From Linanthus parryae (lineage: Eukaryota; Streptophyta; Magnoliopsida; Ericales; Polemoniaceae), in assembly GCA_023055425.1 (NCBI GenBank), contig JALGPY010000010.1:18387363-18451362 (forward strand): a stretch of 64,000 nt of DNA. Reading direction: 5' to 3'. Both the position numbers and the translations under genes were made by a program. This document shows positions 21,781 to 32,371 of the stretch, piece after piece; position 1 is the first letter of the stretch; each line of letters opens with the position of its first letter. The notes beneath the pieces are model-generated. The model was not told the DNA's origin and did no database searches. It was given only the letters and a program-made list of their open reading frames with translations.

Positions 21781-24700
21781 GATGCATGGTTTCTTGACTC
21801 TTGGGCTTCTTATCACATCTAACAGGGAACTAATTTCAAGCTACAACCAAGCAGATGGAGGATCCGATCACATGGAAAACGGAGCTGTTCGCAAGGTCAT
21901 AGGAAAAGGTTCAGTTAGATTCAAGACACATTATGGCAAGACATGCACACTGCAGGAGGTTAGACACGTACCGCTTATCAAATCTGATTTCTTTGAGTAT
22001 ACTCGACAACGGAGGATTTATCTTCAAGGGTGAAGGTGGAGGATTATGTGTCTACAAGGGTTCGGATGTGCTACTCAAGGGGGTTCAGGATTGGATTTTG
22101 TATGTGCTACAATGTTCAGCTATCACATGGTATGTCGGAGTTGCCTCTGCCGAGATAAGGGAAGCTGATCTAACTAAGTTGTGGCATATGAGACTCGGTC
22201 ATATGAGTGGAATGCAGGAACTTCACAAGAAGGGGTATCTCACCGGGCATGCGCCTAAGACCTAGGGTTTTATGAGCACTACGTGTATGGGAAGCTACAG
22301 CGTAGAAAGTTCCCTAAGGCGGTTCATAAAACGAAAGGTACTCTTGATTATATCCATTCGGATTGCTGGGGTCCATATCGAGTCGAGGTGATTAGCCAGT
22401 ATAGGTATTTTCTGAGCAGCATAGACGATTACTACAGAATGAATTGGATATTCGTGATGAAGCACAAGAGTGAAGCCTTCACAAAATTCAAGGAGTGGAA
22501 GACGCTAGTAGAGAATCAGGTGGGAAAGATGGTGAAGAGGCTGCGCACGGACAACGACTTAAATTTTTGTTCATCTGAATTTGATGGATTCTGCAAGGAT
22601 CAGGGAATAGCACGCCATCGCACCGTTCGGCTCACACCGCAGCAGAACGGTGTAGCCGAGAGAATGAATCAGACACTTTCGGCAAAAGCGAGGTGCATGA
22701 TTTCGAATTCAGGTCTTTCTAGAGCCTTTTGGGGAGAGGTAGTTTCCATGGCATACTATCTCATAAATCGGAGCCCGCACACAGGCAACACAACCAAAGA
22801 TTCCGATGGAAGTTTGGTCCGGTTGAGTAGTAGATTACTAGGATTTGAGAATGTTTGGTTGTGTTGCCTTTTATCACGTTGATGTTGGCAAACTAGAACC
22901 AAGAGCTAAGAAGGGAGTATTCATGGGTTTCGGAACAGGTGTGAAGGGATACAAGATATGGGAAGACAACAAGATTACACTTAGCAGAAGCGTTGTCTTT
23001 GATGAGATTCATATGTTGAAGAACTCCGTGGAGGTGGAGCTTGGAGATGCAGAGAAGAAGGTGGAGGGAGAGTCGGATCCTCATGATCCTAAGGATGTGT
23101 CTACACTAGAGGAACCAGTTCATCATAGTATTGCTAAAGGAAGACCAAGGAGAGTCATAAAGCCCCCGGCTAGATACAGGGATGATGATATGGTGGGATA
23201 TGCATTACAGGTAGCGGAAGAGGTAGAGGATGAGCCGTCCTCCTAAAAGGCCGGTATATCCAGTTCTGAGTCAGCTTAATGGATTGTCGCAATGGAAAAA
23301 AAGATGGAGTCTCTTAGCAAGAACTCAACTTGGGATCTTGTTAAATTGCCACCGGGAAGGAAGATAGTCATTTGCAAGTCGGTTTTCTGAATAAAAGGAG
23401 GAATTTCATCTGGAGAGGGCGTAAAGTATAAGGCAAGGCTAGTGGAAAGAGGGTTTAGTCATAAAGAAGGAGTTGACTACAACGAGATATTCTCACCAGT
23501 GGTCAGACATACTTCTATCCGGGTTCTACTAGCAATGGTGGCACATCACGACCTACAGCTTGAGCAACTGGATGTCAAGACCGCTTTCCTACATGAAGAG
23601 TTGGAAGAAGATATATACATGAGCCAACCACAAGGATTCCACGTTACTGGAAAAGAGAACCACGTGTTCAAGCTGAAGAGATCTCTCTAAGGACTTAAGC
23701 AGTCGTCAAGGCAATGGTACAAGAGGTTTGACAACTTTATGTTGAAGATTGGTTGCCACAAGTGCGAGTATGATTGCTGCGTGTATCGCAAAAAGTTGCA
23801 TAGTGGGTCATGTATTTACCTAGTTCTGTATGTGGATGATATTCTTGTTGCAACCCAGGAGATCAAGGACATCAGAGAACTGAAGAGGTCTCTTAGCGCG
23901 AAATTCGAGATGAAGGATCTGGGAGCTGCTCGAAAGATATTGGGAGTTGATATCTATAGAAACAGGAAGAAGAAAAAGCTTTTCTTGTCACAGTTGGGAT
24001 ACATCAAGAAGATCTTAGCAAGATTCGGGATGTTATAAGCTAATGCTATAGATACTCCTATGGCAACTAACAGAAAGCTCGAATGTACACCGTTCAGACT
24101 GAGGAGGAGAAGGAGTACATGTCCAAGGTCCCATATGCTAGTGCAGTTGGAAGCCTTATGTATGCTCTGGTCTGTACTCAACCGGACATAGCATTCGTTG
24201 TTAGTGTGGTTAGTTTTTTTACTGCTCATCCGGGGAGGGACCATTGGCAGGCGGTGAAACAGATATTTTGGTACCTTAAGGGTACGTCAGAAACTGTCCT
24301 ATGCTATGGGTCACGTGAAAACATCTTGGTCGCTGGTTTCTAAGATTTGGACTATGCAGGGGATGTTGATAGTAGAAGATCAGTGACGGGGTATGAGTTT
24401 TCTCTGGGAGCATCTGCTGTGAGTTAAGGCTACGCTACAGACGACGGTGACTTTGTCCACCACGGAGGTGGAGTATATGGCTCTAACACAAGCAGCAAAG
24501 GAAGAATTTTGGCTTAAGAGAATGGTCAATGATCTAGGACTACATCAAGATCAGGCGATAGTCCACTGTGATAGCTTGAGTGCAATTTTCTTAACTAAGG
24601 ACCATGTTCATCATTTAAGGACCAAGCATATTGATGTCAGGTATCATTTTCTTAGAAGTGAGAGCAGGATCAAGGTGATGAAGGTGGGGACTGCTGACAA

Positions 24701-24782
24701 CCCCGCGGATATGTTCACCAAGCCAGTTCCAAGGAGCAAGTTCCAGCATTGTCTGGAATTGCTCAACATTATGAGCCAGTGA
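21781..24782 (+). pseudogene. Copia A pol (protease, integrase, RT, RNase H), broken
   Basis: The protease reads W-F-L-D-S-W-A-S-Y-H (21790), so the active-site DSG glycine is now W. The GAG-pre-integrase shows L-W-H-M-R-L-G-H-M (22180). Integrase carries all three catalytic acids in one 199-codon open stretch: D of H-S-D-C-W-G-P (22350), D of L-R-T-D-N-D (22545) and E of Q-Q-N-G-V-A-E-R (22645). RT shows E-I-F-S-P-V-V-R (23490), Q-L-D-V-K-T-A-F-L (23560) and L-Y-V-D-D-I-L-V (23830). RNase H ends with N-P-A-D-M-F-T-K (24700) and the stop at 24780. Stops and frameshifts near 22263, 22870, 23247, 23690, 24040 and 24345 kill it. Confidence 0.85.
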
Positions 24783-24923
24783 GCTCTTCGGGGCACGTCG
24801 GACCCGGTGGGGGTCCAGTGAGTCTCCGTGACGAGAGAAATTATGAGTAAGAAGACAAGCTTTGTTCGCATGGAGGAGGAAGACTTTTTTGCAGGCGATA
24901 GACTTCAAGTCAAGGTGGAGATT

Positions 24924-25341
24924 TATTAAGATAAGTGCCTTGAAGAGGGAAGTCGAACAATGGAGCAACAAGAGTCAAAGAAAGGCAAGGATCAGACTTT
25001 GTTCTCGTGTGAACAGATTTCTGTTCCTGCGACATGTTCTCATGAGAACAGATTTATGTTCGTGCGAACGTGTTCTTGCGAACAGAACGTGTGTTCATGC
25101 GAACAACATCTTGAGGCAGAAAATAAGGATAGACACCTTTTCTTATGGCCGCGGATCGGTTTTGGGGATTATAAAAGAGTCATTTGGGGTCCTAGAATTG
25201 TATGTAAACATCTCTGGACGTTCTCCTCAACTAAATAAACTTCTTTTTTGATCGATTTCAGCTAACGAACCACGTTGAATTGTGTGTTTGCATCTTTTCT
25301 TGACAATTCGTGAGGTAAGAGCGATCGTGAATTGCATAACA
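24924..25341 (+). repeat. 3' LTR of Copia A
   Basis: A 418-bp partner of 20495-20916, directly after the PPT aaggtggag. Divergence from the 5' LTR is obvious in the reiterated motif block (25010-25110), where copies of the gcgaac motif differ in number and sequence. Confidence 0.9.
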
Positions 25342-25674
25342 TATATCATGCATGAAGGGAGAGATGTATGAGAAGTGACATGAAGAGATTTGAAGACACT
25401 TTTTTAAGAAAAAACATGACAGAGAAGGGAGAAGGATACGTACCTTGATTGAGTAAAAAGCAAGAAAAAGCCTTACCAGACCATAACAACAAAGGTGTGA
25501 ACATAGCAACTTCCCAAGGTAGAAGTCCCAACATTTTATCCCCTCACTATGCAAGCCAAAATCAGCAATCTTTTGTTTTTTTATTACTTTACAACTAACT
25601 TCGTTCCATCAGTGAAAAAGCAGAGGGTTTTTCCTCTTTGCAGGACTTATCACAAGAGTTTCAGAAGTTGTTCG
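25342..25674. other. Flanking sequence, possible remnant of a host exon
   Basis: Unrelated to the Copia elements on either side. On the minus strand, cacaatcaag-type exon end followed by gtacgt occurs near 25445-25440 (CAATCAAG|gtacgt), a strong plant donor consensus, but I could not build a supported exon to its left. The part next to 25674 is the likely 3' UTR of the broken minus-strand gene ending at 25675. Confidence 0.3.
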
Positions 25675-25796
25675 CTACAGCTTGTCGGCGGTATGTGAGA
25701 AGCCAACACCATTTTTCCGACCGTTCTCTTTACTTGTTGTCAGCAGCGCCAGAGCTGTGCCCATACGATCTGACCCATGCACATCTCCATTACTAC
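25675..25796 (-). pseudogene. Host gene X, last exon, 3' part (split by Copia C)
   Basis: Minus strand. When the Copia at 25797-31021 and one ACTAC copy are ignored, the frame from 31145 reads across the insertion site without a stop and ends here at TAG (25675-25677). This part encodes G-D-V-H-G-S-D-R-M-G-T-A-L-A-L-L and ends F-S-H-T-A-D-K-L. I do not recognise the family. The open frame on both sides of the insertion is the evidence that this was a coding exon. As it stands, a transcript would be interrupted by 5.2 kb of retrotransposon in the opposite orientation. Confidence 0.6.
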
Positions 25797-25960
25797 TGTT
25801 AATGTGTATATATTTTTCCCATCTTAGATAGTTGACCTTCCATGTATAGATAGCTAATTGATCTTTACCTTTTTGTATTATCATCTATATATACCCACAA
25901 TGTATCTCCTTACAGATCAAGATGAATAAACAATTCTTCTTCCCACTTTAGATTTCAACA
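25797..25960 (+). repeat. 5' LTR of Copia C
   Basis: A 164-bp LTR, TGTTAATGTG...GATTTCAACA. A TATA-box-like ctatatatac lies at 25885-25894, suitable for U3 promoter activity, and gatgaataaa near 25921 could act as a poly(A) signal. The LTR is unusually short for a plant Copia. Confidence 0.93.
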
Positions 25961-25973
25961 TGGTATCAGAGCT
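25961..25973 (+). other. Primer-binding site of Copia C
   Basis: TGGTATCAGAGCT directly follows the 5' LTR. It matches the usual plant LTR-retrotransposon PBS complementary to the 3' end of initiator tRNA-Met except at the last base. Confidence 0.85.
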
Positions 25974-26639
25974 TTAAAAAGCTCCTGACATTTTTTTTTT
26001 TTCGAACAAGAGAATAAAACTCTGTTCTTTCACCTTCATTCTACCTCTCTGCTACTGCTTGTTTGGTCGTTTTTCGGCGACCTTATTACCCCACTACCAA
26101 CAAAGATCGATTCGCAGACACAAAGCGAGCACCCTGCGACTCGATCGATCTCATCCCAACCTTGCACGCGCCCGCACGCTCCACCTCTCCGTCGTCGCTC
26201 TCGCCTGCTCCGTCTCACGCGCTCGGATCTGGTATTCGGTTCACCCGATCCGGATTCCGCGTCAGCTACGCTTCAGCCGCACCACTGAGCCGTCTCCAGC
26301 CGACAAGCCGACGGCTTCCGAAGCCGAATCCAGTCGATCGTCTTCCGCCCGAGCCGAATCTATTCGATCGGCTTCCGCCTGAGCCGAACCCATCCGCGTG
26401 GCTTAGCTGTCAATCCTTCAGCCGCGGCTCCACAGACCGGTCAACAGAGGTTTGACCAACCGGTTCTACCTCTTCTGTGGACTTTTTGGACCGGTTCAGA
26501 CCGGTTCTCGAGGTTTTTATACCTTCTGAATTCATTTCTGACCTCTGTTTCTGCTGGAAAATAATCCCCTGCACACTTTCTTCATTATTTGGAGTTATAT
26601 TCCTTTATTTCGGTGATTTCTTTGAGATTTCTGACAACT

Positions 26640-27345
26640 ATGGACAAGATTGATGTATCGCAGCCAATTTTAACTGTACTGGATGGGTCAAACTACATTT
26701 TATGGTCCCAAGAGCTCTCAAACTTCTTGAGGGGCCGCAAGTTGTGGCGTATGGTCAAAGGTGAGATACCTAGGCCGGCTCCCAAAGATGAGAAAAAGAT
26801 CACACCTGAAGAACAAGATGAACTTGAGGGTAAACAAGAAGAGTGGGATTCCGTTAATGCCCGAATCATCACATGGATTCGTAACACATCTGTTCCCTCC
26901 ATTCGCAATCAGCTAGGGCGCTTTGAAGTTGCAAAAGAAGCATGGGATTTTCTTTCATCTCGATAAACTACTGTTGACCTTTCTCATCAATATCAGCTGA
27001 CTAAAGATATAGGCAACATGCGACAAGAACCAGGACAGTCTATTCACGCCTTTTTGGCTCAGATGCATATTGCATGGGACCAGTTGGCTCAGTCAGAACC
27101 CAAGTGGAAATGTGCCGATGATGCTAGTCTCTACTTGACTTACAGAGATCGCTTCCGCCTTATCCAGTTTCTTATGGCACTGAATGATGCATATGAGCCT
27201 GTCCGCGCCAGCCTTCTTCACAGATACCCTCTCCCTACACTTGATGGTGCTGTTGCTGAGTTACTATCTGCACAGACTCGTCTAGGTCTGACCCGCTCAC
27301 CATTTCAGCAAGATATGGCGTTGGCTATTCCTCGTGTGCCACAAG
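26640..27345 (+). pseudogene. Copia C gag, one stop and one frameshift
   Basis: From ATG 26640 the frame encodes L-D-G-S-N-Y-I-L-W-S-Q-E-L (Gag N-terminal domain) and continues to a TAA at 26964-26966 just after F-L-S-S-R. The same frame then resumes through L-S-H-Q-Y-Q-L-T-K-D-I and Q-S-I-H-A-F-L-A-Q-M, with F-L-M-A-L-N-D-A-Y-E (about 27170-27200), until about 27345. There a 1- or 2-base indel moves the reading into the frame of pol. The in-frame neighbours on both sides indicate two recent lesions rather than long decay. Confidence 0.85.
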
Positions 27346-30300
27346 CTCATTCCGTGCTCCTACTACACATCAGTCTTGCAAATACTGCCACGAGGACGGC
27401 CACATTATCACTACTTGTCCGAAGCGGTATTGCCGTAATTGTACTCAAAATGGACATTTTGATATTGATTGTACTAATCCTGCAGCACCAAAGGCGTCTG
27501 GTCATCAAAAACCTAATAATGGCGCTCGTCGTGGTAGTTCGTCTTCTCGAGGTGGATATAAGGGCAAAGGATCATCACACTCTGCTGCTGCTGCCTCTGA
27601 TTCCTCAAACCCCGATAGTCCCCATACCGTTATCTCCAACGACGATCTCGCTTCCATCCTCAAACAGGTTTTGTCCATTTCCAGTCCTCAACCAGCTCTA
27701 TCAGCCACCTCAGGTACTCCTTGGTATTTTGATTCAGGTTGTTGCAACCACATGACATCTCATTCATCATTATTCTCATCCAAATCATTGCCTACTCATG
27801 CCCCCACCATTCATACTGCTGATGGGTCACACATGCATATCACACATCATGGTTCCATATCCACTGAAAACTTGTCTCTTCCTGATACTTATTTGATTCC
27901 CAAACTTGCATTGAATCTTATTTCTGTGGGTCAACTTTGTGAACTTGGTCTTGATGTCCATTTCTCTCTTAATGGTTGTCGTGTACAGGACCCTCATACA
28001 AAGGAGCTACTTGGGACCGGCCGTAGGGTTGGAAGATTGTTCGAGCTCACAAACCTTCACCTTCCGCTGCATCTCCTTCAGTCTCACCACTCTGTGGCAT
28101 CTACCGTATCTTCTCCCTTCAGTTTGTGGCATTCCAGATTAGGACACGTTTCTTTTGGTGTATTGAAAACATTGATATCAAGTGGTCAATTAGGCTCTAT
28201 TAAAACCGAACAGTTTAACTGTTCCTCTTGTCAATTGGCCAAACAACCTGCTCTACCCTTTAATAAGAGTAATTCGTTTTCATCTGCACCTTTTGATTTA
28301 GTCCACTCTGATGTTTGGGGTCCCTCTCCACATGCTACTATGGGTGGTTCTCGATACTTTGTGATATTTTTTGATGATTTCACTCGCTACACGTGGCTCT
28401 ATCTTTTCAAAAATCGCTCTGAGTTGCCCCAAATCTACCTTGACTTTGCTTCTATGGTTCAAACGCAATTCTCTTGCCATATCAAAATCTTTAGATCAGA
28501 CAATGCTGCAGAATATCGAGATAGCAAATTTCTTTCTACTCTTCGCAGCCACGGAACTCTTCCTCATTGCTCTTGTCCTGGAAACTCCCAACAAAATGGT
28601 CGTGCCGAACGTAAACATCGGCACATACTTGACACTGTTCGGTCACTTGTTATCTCATCCTCGTGCCCTGAACGTTTTAGGGGTGAAGCTGCTTTAACTG
28701 CGGTTTACACTATCAACCGTGTACCTACCCCTACCATTCAAAACATGACCCCGTACGAGAAATTGTATGGAAAATCCCCTGACTATTCATCTCTTCGTGT
28801 GTTCGGATGTGTCTGTTTCGTTCTTCTCCAACCACATGAACACAACAAACTAGAACCCCGCTCTCGCATATGTTGCTTCCTGGGGTATGGTATTGAACAT
28901 AAAGGCTATCGATGTTGGGATCCTGTGTCTAAACGTCTTCGTATCTCTCGCCATGTTATCTTTTGGGAACACAAGCTATTTTCCACCATTTCTTCGTTCG
29001 ATTCCTCCACCACTGTAGACCACCCTGCCATGACAAATCCATCATATGATCTTTTCCCTGATGACTCCACCACTGGGTCCCTTGAGCTGGAACATGACGA
29101 TCCTATATCTGACAGCCCTACGCCACCAACAGCTCCTGCGTCTGACGGACCTGCTCCCACTGTTGACGAGTCTACTACAGCAGATTTTGTGCCCGCTACA
29201 AGTGTGGTTACATCATCTTCCCCACCTTTACCTGTTCGCCATTCTACTAGGGTTTGTAATCCTCCCTCTTGGATGCATGATTATCACTGCTCTTCAGCTA
29301 TTATTGGACACCATGAGCCTAATTCTTTTCATGAAGCTAGCCCTAACCCTCTATGGCAGCAAGCAATGAGTGATGAATTAGATGCCTTAGCCAAAACCCA
29401 CAATTGGGATTTGGTTCCTCTTCCACCTGACAAGACTCCTGTTGGTTGCAAGTGGGTTTATAAAATCAAGACCCGTTCTGATGGTTCTGTTGAGCGATAC
29501 AAAGCTCGTCTTGTTGCTAAGGGCTTTTCACAAGAATATGGAATTGACTATGAGGAGACTTTTTCTCCGGTTGCTCGACTTACGTCTGTTCGCACTCTGC
29601 TAGCAGTAGCTGCTCTTCGCCATTGGTCTCTCTTTCAGATGGATGTTAAGAACGCCTTTCTTAATGGCGATCTTACAGAGGAGGTTTACATGAAACCACC
29701 ACCCGGCCTTGATGTTCCCCCTCATATGGTGTGTCGTCTTCGTCGAGCCCTATATGGACTCAAGCAAGCCCCTCGTGCTTGGTTTGCCAAGTTCAGCGCC
29801 ACAGTGACTCAACTTGGTTTTACTTCTGGTCCTTATGATTCTGCTCTCTTTATACGCCGCACCGCACGTGGAATTATCCTCTTGTTGCTTTATGTTGACG
29901 ATATGATTATCACTGGTGATGATCTTGCAGGCATCAATGAGCTTAAGGAATCCTTGAGTCACCACTTCGAGATGAAGGATTTGGGACCTCTCAGTTATTT
30001 TCTCGGTCTTGAGGTTACATCCACTACTGAGGGTTACTCTTTATCTCAGACAAAATACGCCTCCGACATTATTGCTCGAGCAGGAATAACAGACCAAAAG
30101 ATTGCCTCCACCCCTTTGGAGCCCAATCTTAAGCTCACTCCCTCCGATGGAGAACTTCTCAGAGATGCTACCCGATATCGACAGTTGGTTGGCAGTTTGG
30201 TTTACCTGACAGTTACTCGCCCAGACATTGCTTATGCTGTTCATCAAGTCAGCCAATTCATGTCAGCTCCGCGCTCAACACATTTCTCCGCTGTTCTTCG

Positions 30301-30850
30301 AATTCTCCGGTACGTCAAGGGTACTATATTCCATGGACTTCGCTTCTCATCACACTCCACTCCAGTGTTACGAGGCTTTGTCGACGCTGACTGGGCAGGT
30401 GATCCCACTGATCGTCGTTCCACTACAGGCTACTGTTTCTTTTTAGGGGATTCACTTATTTCTTGGAGGAGCAAGAAACAAACCGTTGTTGCTCGCTCCA
30501 GTACAGAGGCAGAATATCGAGCATTAGCTGATGCTACTCAAGAACTTATATGGCTCCGATGGCTCTTAGCCGACATGGGTGCTCCACAGACTTCTGCGAC
30601 TACAGTTTGTTGTGACAGTCGTAGTGCCATTCAGATTGCCCACAATGATGTGTATCACGAACGCACCAAACATATTGAGATTGATTGTCACTTTGTCCGA
30701 CAACACCTTCTTGCAGGCAATATTCATCTTCAACACATTGGTACTTTGGACCAAACTGCTGATATTCACACAAAGGCTCATCCCCCAGGGCGCTTTCAAG
30801 ACTTAGTCTCCAAACTTCAGCTCGACACTTCTCCACCAGCTTCAGTTTGA
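27345..30850 (+). CDS. Copia C Gag C-terminus plus Pol polyprotein, open frame
   Basis: This single frame is open from about 27345 to the TGA at 30848-30850; the first in-frame ATG is at 27671 (1059 codons). The upstream open part carries two CX2CX4HX4C knuckles, C-K-Y-C-H-E-D-G-H-I-I-T-T-C and C-R-N-C-T-Q-N-G-H-F-D-I-D-C (27385-27470). Counting from 27671, the protease motif Y-F-D-S-G-C is at residues 19-24. GAG-pre-integrase (L-W-H-S-R-L-G-H, C-S-S-C) is near 152-195. Integrase acids lie in H-S-D-V-W-G-P, R-S-D-N-A and N-G-R-A-E-R (about 210-320). RT spans about 570-810 with L-Y-V-D-D near 740. RNase H follows with D-A-D-W-A-G, S-S-T-E-A-E-Y and D-S-R-S-A-I. All expected catalytic residues are present. 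The product would cleave, integrate and reverse-transcribe the element. Confidence 0.9.
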
Positions 30851-30857
30851 GGGGGGG
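30848..30857 (+). other. Polypurine tract of Copia C
   Basis: TGAGGGGGGG overlaps the pol stop codon and abuts the 3' LTR. G-rich tracts in this position prime plus-strand DNA synthesis in LTR retrotransposons. Confidence 0.8.
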
Positions 30858-31021
30858 TGTTAATGTGTATATATTTTTCCCATCTTAGATAGTTGACCTT
30901 CCATGTATAGATAGCTAATTGATCTTTACCTTTTTGTATTATCATCTATATATACCCACAATGTATCTCCTTACAGATCAAGATGAATAAAAAATTCTTC
31001 TTCCCACTTTAGATTTCAACA
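30858..31021 (+). repeat. 3' LTR of Copia C
   Basis: Identical to 25797-25960 except for one base (gaataaaAaattc here against gaataaaCaattc). It is followed immediately by the ACTAC duplication. One difference in 164 bp indicates recent insertion. Confidence 0.93.
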
Positions 31022-31284
31022 ACTACCAACTGATTGCCTAGTTCGGATTTCATTTTCGAAGCATAATTTTTGTTTTGCCACTTGATTACCAAAAGGTAGA
31101 TCAAGATCGTCTTCTTTTCCCGTCTTTCCGACACATGGCTTGTACCTTTTTATTGATGGGGTTGTTCGTTAAAAGACGAAAAAGATGGGGTAAATGAAAC
31201 AAACCTCGCCGAGAATTTTATTTGATTAATAAGGAACTCATCATCTCTGAATACATGTTCCAAATTATCATTGTTTGCAGGTTT
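31022..31284 (-). pseudogene. Host gene X, penultimate exon and 5' part of last exon
   Basis: Minus strand. A putative exon 31284-31205 (acceptor tctaag, codons K-P-A-N-N-D-N-L-E-H-V-F-R-D-D-E-F...K-F-S-A) ends at GAG|gtttgt. After a 59-bp intron (31204-31146, ending aaaaag) the frame continues with Y-K-P-C-V-G-K-T-G-K-E-D-D-L, then F-E-N-E-I-R-T-R-Q-S-V-G into the Copia C target site at 31022. Phase is preserved across the intron (AG|G = Arg). The intron is very short for a plant, which lowers confidence. I do not recognise the protein family; it is charged, with no membrane segments seen. Confidence 0.5.
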
Positions 31285-31852
31285 CTTAGACGGGAAATGA
31301 GGAGATGAGAATAGTGCTTAGGTTTTCCCGTGCGAATTTCTTGACTGTTGTAATTTCTTCATATACCAGCTCTGATCGACATTGATAATACGATTTGTCA
31401 TCCAGCTAATGAAACAGAGCAGCCTTTCCTTTCATTTGTGATTAAATGGCCCAGGGTAGTGTTAATTTCATTGCAGATCTGAAGAGCAGTCGAGTTCGGA
31501 GGCAGACATAATAAAAAACTAAGCAAATAGTCACGATTATAACTGAGCTTGGCTGGGATTTGCGCTATGCTAAAACCCCCTTCAACTTTATTTTGTTTCG
31601 GTTGAGATAATTCATTGACATGTGGCTACCTTTTTCCGAAGAGGCTTTTGCTTTTTGGCTGGCTTCCCGTGTATGTCCTTTGAAGTCGGAGAGGTGACAA
31701 TTTCCATCAATATCTAGCACCGTCGGTTAGACACCAGCCTTTCTCTTCAAGATTTGAGCTTCCTTAAAACATGAATAGGAGTTGACTTCATGAAATGCTG
31801 AGAAGACTTTGTTCCCATGAACACCTTGGGATTTGAGGGTGTTATGAGTTTG
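31285..31852 (-). pseudogene. Host gene X, upstream coding remnants, uncertain structure
   Basis: Minus-strand open stretches appear here: I-C-N-E-I-N-T-T-L-G-H-L-I-T after a good acceptor (gctcttcag, about 31470-31400); a lysine-rich G-K-P-A-K-K-Q-K-P-L-R-K-K ending at AAAAAG|gtagcc (about 31690-31625); and next to the Copia D target a frame reading L-I-T-P-S-N-P-K-V-F-M-G-T-K-S-S that stops at 31747. The pieces do not join into one clean model, so the gene appears to have decayed or I have misjudged exons. Confidence 0.35.
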
Positions 31853-32229
31853 TGTTGAGTATGCCTTGAATTGAAAATTCAATGACGGTTTGTTTTTGGA
31901 ATTATTGGAGTAGAGATGCCATCATAGGTCAAAGGTTGCTATGAGTCAAAAGAAGCCACAAAGTTATTTCCTAATCTCTTTTGGAAACCTTTGGTGGCAT
32001 GTGGGTTATTTCCAAATGACCTGAGGTTTTTTTTGTTCATAGAACTATATAAAGGATCATAGGGGTCACTAGCTATGCATGCAATACAAGTTGTAATTGT
32101 TCCTCTTAAGTGAATAAAGAGTGCTTTTCCGCCGTGGAGGTAGCTAGCAAAAATTTTGCTAGCGAACCACGTAAAATACTCATGTTTTACTTTATTCGTT
32201 CTTCGTTCGTGAGGTGGTTTGTCACAACA
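31853..32229 (+). repeat. 5' LTR of Copia D
   Basis: 377 bp, TGTTGAGTATGCCTTGAATT...GTCACAACA. A TATA-like actatataaagg near 32044 is in the expected U3 position. The paired 3' LTR is 36460-36836. Confidence 0.92.
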
Positions 32230-32371
32230 AACTGGTATCATAGCTCGGGTTTGGCGGTGTTTCAAGATCAAGGCGGAGCAAAGCTAGGGTTTCACAACTT
32301 GGTGAAATCAAAGCTAGATTTTTGCGATCTAGGTGGAGCACGCGACTAGAGTTCAAGATCCACCAAGAACG

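Larger units (their letters stand above)
20495..25341 (+). mobile_element. Copia element A (Tork/Tnt1-like), complete structure, decayed
   Basis: The two LTRs (20495-20916 and 24924-25341) are flanked by the perfect duplication TATAT (20490-20494 and 25342-25346). A degenerate PBS (gtatcagagctcggg) follows the 5' LTR, and the PPT aaggtggag precedes the 3' LTR. The internal order gag-protease-integrase-RT-RNase H is Copia-type, and Gag and Pol motifs resemble the Tnt1/Tork lineage. Frames are broken by many stops. It is closely related to element D (31853-36836) in coding sequence but has different LTRs. Confidence 0.92.
25797..31021 (+). mobile_element. Copia element C, young and nearly intact
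   Basis: A 5,225-bp element with 164-bp LTRs (25797-25960 and 30858-31021) differing at one base (c at 25931, a at 30992) and a perfect ACTAC duplication (25792-25796 and 31022-31026). It has a canonical PBS, a G-rich PPT and complete pol. Two tandem zinc knuckles in gag, short LTRs and the Pol motifs suggest the Retrofit/Ale-type Copia lineages; this placement is inference. Only two lesions are visible, both in gag: a stop at 26964 and a frameshift near 27345. It sits in the last exon of host gene X in opposite orientation. Confidence 0.95.

Noticed and set aside
25346..25570. Minus-strand K-I-A-D-F-G-L string resembling a protein-kinase DFG motif
   Set aside because: Nothing kinase-like precedes or follows it. 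The next residues do not fit an activation loop, so I treat it as chance.
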